Shown piece by piece: positions 5,781-8,912 of a DNA stretch of 8,912 nt. The notes below the pieces were generated by a model, which made no database searches, had not been told where the DNA came from, and was given only the letters and a program-made list of their open reading frames with translations. Source of the DNA: CAKZRD01 sp038886595 (lineage in GTDB: Archaea; Nanobdellota; Nanobdellia; Pacearchaeales; GW2011-AR1); assembly GCA_038886595.1 (NCBI GenBank), contig JAWALV010000020.1:1-8912 (forward strand). The letters run 5' to 3'. The translations under genes were made by a program, and so were the position numbers. Each line of letters starts with the position of its first letter. Positions within the stretch are counted from its first letter, which is position 1.

Positions 5781-5835
5781 CTCATCACAAAAAGGCTGTG
5801 ATGAGAGGGCCGATTGCTCGCGGCGCGATCGGCCC
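5781..5835. other. GC-rich tandem double hairpin of unknown function
   Basis: Two perfect or near-perfect hairpins stand side by side. The first pairs CTCATCACA (5781-5789) with TGTGATGAG (5797-5805), 9 bp with a loop of seven. After a single A, the second pairs GGGCCGATTGC (5807-5817) with GCGATCGGCCC (5825-5835), 11 bp with one T-G pair and the loop TCGCGGC. The base composition is strongly GC-rich in a very AT-rich region. It lies between the convergent tRNA-Lys and uppP genes, six bases beyond the uppP stop. It may be a small structured RNA, a 3'-end structure of the uppP mRNA, or a repeat unit. No known RNA family was recognised; box C-like GTGATGA occurs, but no box D. Confidence 0.6.
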
Positions 5836-5841
5836 AACCAT

Positions 5842-6579
5842 TCACATATTTAATAAAAAAAGAATTATGCATAAAAAACCTAAAAATAAACAATAAAAAC
5901 CAAATAACCATAAATTGTTTTCTTTAAGAAGTTGGTTTAAAATCGCCAAAGAAAAATAGCTAATGAAAAAACATAGTATAAAAGGAATAATAAAATTTAT
6001 TGAGAAGAAAAAATCTTTTTTGTCAAAAATCTCTAAAAAAGATGCTCCTATTACTAAAGGAATAAACATTAAAAAAGAAAAATCAAAGGCTTCTTCTTTC
6101 TTTACACCGAGAATTCTGGCAGAAGATATTGTTATTCCGCTCCTAGAAATCCCTGGAAACAAAGAAAGAATTTGAAACAAACCTATTAAAAAAGAATTCA
6201 TATAATTTAAAGATATTTCTTTTTTCTGAAATTTTGTTAAAAAAAGAAAAATAGAACTAATTAAAAAACAAAGACCTAAAAAAAGAAGTGAAGAAAAAGT
6301 TCTTTCTATTAAATCCCTAAATAAAAAACCAATAAAAACTGCAGGAATAATTCCAAATAAAACAAACAAGAAATATTTTCTTCTTTTTAAAAATAGATCT
6401 TTTATTTTTTTCCTTAGAAAAATAACAACTGCTAAAAGAGAAGCAAAATGTAAATAAACAAAAAGAGAGAGATTAACCTCGGAAAAAAAATTAGAAAAAA
6501 GAGCTAAATGGCCAGAACTTGAAATAGGGAGAAACTCTGTAACACCCTGAATTATTGCAAGAATGATTTCTTTTATCAT
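5842..6579 (-). CDS. uppP: Undecaprenyl-diphosphatase UppP/BacA family membrane phosphatase
   Basis: UppP removes a phosphate from polyprenyl diphosphate at the membrane so that the lipid carrier can be reused; in archaea the carrier would serve glycan or S-layer glycoprotein assembly. With the start at 6579 the protein has 245 residues, at the short end for the family. The two signature regions are present: QGVTEFLPISSSGH (11-24), with Glu15 at the second acidic position and Gln11 in place of the first Glu of the E. coli enzyme, and PGISRSG (142-148) with the catalytic Arg146. Six to eight hydrophobic helices fill the rest. I chose ATG 6579 rather than the in-frame TTG at 6585 because it begins at the usual MIKEIILAIIQG and lies about 24 nt from a TATA-like box. 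The stop is six bases from the GC-rich hairpin. Confidence 0.92.
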   Translation of the reverse strand: MIKEIILAIIQGVTEFLPISSSGHLALFSNFFSEVNLSLFVYLHFASLLAVVIFLRKKIKDLFLKRRKYFLFVLFGIIPAVFIGFLFRDLIERTFSSLLFLGLCFLISSIFLFLTKFQKKEISLNYMNSFLIGLFQILSLFPGISRSGITISSARILGVKKEEAFDFSFLMFIPLVIGASFLEIFDKKDFFFSINFIIPFILCFFISYFSLAILNQLLKENNLWLFGFYCLFLGFLCIILFLLNM

Positions 6580-6597
6580 AATCAATAAATAATTAAC

Positions 6598-6607
6598 TAT
6601 TTTTTAA
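6598..6607 (-). promoter_or_regulatory. Possible TATA box of uppP
   Basis: On the minus strand TTAAAAAATA is centred about 24 nt before the ATG at 6579 and overlaps the stop codon of the upstream nuclease gene. It supports the chosen ATG and separate transcription of uppP. Confidence 0.4.
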
Positions 6608-7332
6608 GGATATCTATAAAATAATAACAACCCTTCTTCATCCCAAATATATAAACTATCCCCATCATCATTAAAAACACAAGAAAAGTTTTTTGAAAAA
6701 AGACCTTTTTTTAATTCGATGTAAAAATGCTTTGTTGAATCATCCTTTATAAAAGCAAATATTGTCTTATTGCAAGAATTATTTAGAATTAAAATCTCTT
6801 CGTTGTTGCATCTTTTTGTTTTCTCTTTATATTCAAACTTTAACAAAGAAACACAAGGTTTATCTTTAGATTGTTTCCATATTCCTTTTTTATTTTGTCT
6901 AGCAAATTCCTCCGCCTCTTTCATCTCGTCATAGAAATTGTCTTTTTTATAGTAGTAGAGATGCGCTAAACCTTCTTCAAGAATCTTTTTGTTAAATATT
7001 TCATTATTAAAAAGAATATAACCTAAAATTCTTTCATATCTGTCTGTTTCACGATACATGATAATTATTGTTTTATTCTCAAGATTTTTTGTAAAATTTA
7101 AAGATTCTAAAGAAGAAAATTTTCCTTTTTCCGGAGTATTTATTCCTATCATTCTTATTTTTCTTCCATCAAAAAGTTCTATTGTATCGCCATCAATTAC
7201 TTTTTTTACTATAACTTCTTCAGTAATAAAATTATTATCTTCATTTTTATTATCCACAAAAAAAATTAAATAATATAAAAAACCACTAATTAAAAAAATT
7301 AAAAATAAAAATAATTTATTTCTTTTTGACAT
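6604..7332 (-). CDS. Membrane-anchored staphylococcal-nuclease-like protein with lamin-tail-like C-terminal domain
   Basis: SNase-fold proteins cut DNA and RNA with calcium. The 242 residues start with a Lys/Arg-rich tip and one hydrophobic segment (7-25), a signal anchor that would put the rest outside the membrane. The SNase domain spans about 38-153. VIDGDTIEL (45-53) supplies Asp49, RKIRMIGINTPEKG (57-70) supplies Arg60 and Glu68, and DRYERILGYI (97-106) supplies Arg101; these match the metal and catalytic residues Asp21, Arg35, Glu43 and Arg87 of the staphylococcal enzyme. The position of Asp40 is Asn65. The C-terminal domain (about 160-242) ends in NDDGDSLYIWDEEG, typical of LTD domains, and has four cysteines (160, 175, 187, 218) that could form disulfides outside the cell. 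The likely role is external nucleic-acid breakdown; that is inferred. Confidence 0.88.
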   Translation of the reverse strand: MSKRNKLFLFLIFLISGFLYYLIFFVDNKNEDNNFITEEVIVKKVIDGDTIELFDGRKIRMIGINTPEKGKFSSLESLNFTKNLENKTIIIMYRETDRYERILGYILFNNEIFNKKILEEGLAHLYYYKKDNFYDEMKEAEEFARQNKKGIWKQSKDKPCVSLLKFEYKEKTKRCNNEEILILNNSCNKTIFAFIKDDSTKHFYIELKKGLFSKNFSCVFNDDGDSLYIWDEEGLLLFYRYP

Positions 7333-7354
7333 TTTATTTATAATTTAGTAAGTT

Positions 7355-7362
7355 TTAAAAAG
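7355..7362. promoter_or_regulatory. Palindromic TATA box shared by nuclease and uS10 genes
   Basis: TTTTAAAA is a perfect palindrome, flanked by G on the left and AG on the right. Its centre lies 24.5 nt before the uS10 ATG (7383) and 26.5 nt before the nuclease ATG (7332). The divergent gap is only 50 bases, so one TBP site may serve both directions, with leaderless transcripts on each side. Confidence 0.55.
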
Positions 7363-7382
7363 TTATTTTCTAACATAGTTAA

Positions 7383-7691
7383 ATGGCACAAGTTAGAATA
7401 AAATTACAAAGTGTAGATATAGAAGCATTGAATAGCGTTATACAAAATATTAAAGAAGTAGCATCCAATGCAGGAGTAATTATTTCAGGACCTATACCTC
7501 TTCCAACAAAAAGATTGAAAATAACAACTAGAAAAAGTCCTTGTGGAAATGGAACTGAAACATATGATAGGTTTGAAATGAGAATTCATAAGAGACTAAT
7601 TGTTCTACCTTCTAATGATAAGGCAATGCATAGTATAATGAAAATAAAAATACCTCGTTCAGTTTCTATTCAAATAAAGATTATAGACTAA
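7383..7691 (+). CDS. rpsJ: Small ribosomal subunit protein uS10
   Basis: uS10 is a protein of the 30S subunit head, bound to 16S rRNA near uS3, uS9 and uS14. The 102 residues fit the archaeal length exactly. The conserved loop GPIPLPTK lies at 36-43 and FEMRIHKRL at 64-72; the chain ends PRSVSIQIKIID. No Shine-Dalgarno motif precedes the ATG, and the shared TATA box at 7355-7362 suggests a leaderless mRNA. In many archaea this gene follows the EF-1A gene; here it stands alone, diverging from a nuclease and lying 190 bases before the mature 16S rRNA. A run of seven T bases directly after the stop (7695-7701) is a likely terminator. Confidence 0.97.
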   Translation: MAQVRIKLQSVDIEALNSVIQNIKEVASNAGVIISGPIPLPTKRLKITTRKSPCGNGTETYDRFEMRIHKRLIVLPSNDKAMHSIMKIKIPRSVSIQIKIID

Positions 7692-7694
7692 AAA

Positions 7695-7701
7695 TTTTTT
7701 T
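7695..7701 (+). terminator. T7 run after uS10
   Basis: Seven T bases begin four bases after the uS10 stop codon. U-rich tracts are the usual archaeal termination signal, and this one separates uS10 from the rRNA promoter region. Confidence 0.45.
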
Positions 7702-7714
7702 AAAAATAGAAAGA

Positions 7715-7726
7715 TTTAAAAATATA
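7715..7726 (+). promoter_or_regulatory. Likely rRNA promoter TATA box
   Basis: TTTAAAAATATA is preceded by GAAAGA, a good purine-rich BRE. It predicts a transcription start near 7746, about 136 bases before the mature 16S 5' end. A second TATA-like stretch, TTTTTTATAAG at 7728-7738, would give a start near 7758. Which is used cannot be told from sequence. Confidence 0.5.
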
Positions 7727-7771
7727 ATTTTTTATAAGAAACTTATCAAATTTGTTAGAGATTAATGATTG

Positions 7772-7789
7772 CCACAAAAAAATTTGTGG
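7772..7789 (+). other. Hairpin in 16S leader (first)
   Basis: CCACAAA (7772-7778) pairs with TTTGTGG (7783-7789) over a loop of four A, with a possible extra G-T pair at the base. It lies in the predicted rRNA leader and may be a processing or antitermination element. Confidence 0.45.
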
Positions 7790-7828
7790 TATGATTTCAT
7801 ATTATTTACGGAGGTTCTTGCGATTACT

Positions 7829-7879
7829 ATTAACATGACTTATCCTTTAGTCGTGTTAATACTAGTATTTTATACTAGT
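7829..7879 (+). other. Two abutting hairpins just before mature 16S rRNA
   Basis: A 12-bp stem pairs 7829-7840 (ATTAACATGACT) with 7849-7860 (AGTCGTGTTAAT), with one T-G pair and an eight-base loop. With no spacer, an 8-bp stem ACTAGTAT (7861-7868) and ATACTAGT (7872-7879) follows over a TTT loop. Two to three bases later the mature 16S begins. Their position suggests a role in 5'-end processing of 16S rRNA. Archaeal 16S precursors usually form a long helix between both flanks, and the 3' flank is outside the window. Confidence 0.6.
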
Positions 7880-7881
7880 AA

Positions 7882-8912
<1,031 letters not shown>

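Noticed and set aside
5798..5804. GTGATGA resembling box C of a C/D guide RNA
   Set aside because: No box D (CTGA) is found at a suitable distance on either strand, and the motif is part of a perfect stem.
5643..5837. 64-residue minus-strand reading frame containing GGFEPPTPRL and YSNRTEL
   Set aside because: It is the antisense translation of the tRNA-Lys gene; such peptides are a well-known annotation artefact. Its N-terminal part comes from the GC-rich hairpins.

Overview
The window looks like a piece of a very AT-rich archaeal genome. The 16S rRNA, an archaeal-type aIF2beta/aIF1A/Dim2-like KH/DUF424 gene set, an archaeal pyruvoyl-dependent arginine decarboxylase, TATA-box promoters about 25 nt upstream of start codons, and a 16S 5' end that departs from the usual archaeal primer sites all point to a DPANN lineage with a small genome (Nanoarchaeota/Pacearchaeota/Woesearchaeota-like). 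The finer placement is a guess. Genes are packed tightly, with gaps of 0-50 nt inside operons, and almost all deal with translation or tRNA/rRNA biology.

Layout. Positions 1-392 (-) hold the 5' part of an arginine decarboxylase whose reading frame is upset by a nine-base A/T homopolymer. It diverges from a NOL1/NOP2/Sun RNA m5C methyltransferase (446-1420, +), and both appear to use one palindromic TATA box. Positions 1426-3208 (-) are a translation-initiation cluster, in transcription order: aIF2beta, a small degenerate zinc-ribbon-like protein, a DUF424 protein, aIF1A and a Dim2-like KH protein. Diverging from it on + are an eIF2B-alpha/ribose-1,5-bisphosphate-isomerase family protein (3280-4134) and a short Elp3 (4180-5535). 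A tRNA-Lys(CTT) gene follows (5660-5734), then an isolated GC-rich double hairpin (5781-5835) that no gene explains. Positions 5842-7332 (-) carry a UppP/BacA phosphatase and a membrane-anchored SNase-LTD nuclease. The nuclease diverges from ribosomal protein uS10 (7383-7691, +), again over one shared palindromic TATA box. A hairpin-rich leader (about 7746-7881) then leads into the 16S rRNA, which runs off the window at 8912.

How the parts fit. aIF2beta, aIF1A, the Dim2-like protein, uS10 and 16S rRNA all belong to small-subunit assembly and start-site selection. The methyltransferase and Elp3 modify RNA, and tRNA-Lys lies right after Elp3. First genes of transcripts look leaderless, while at least two internal operon genes have Shine-Dalgarno motifs, suggesting two initiation modes. 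The observations most worth checking are the decarboxylase frameshift together with its unusual cleavage site, the double-hairpin element, the shared palindromic TATA boxes, the cysteine-free Elp3 linker and the hairpins abutting the 16S 5' end.
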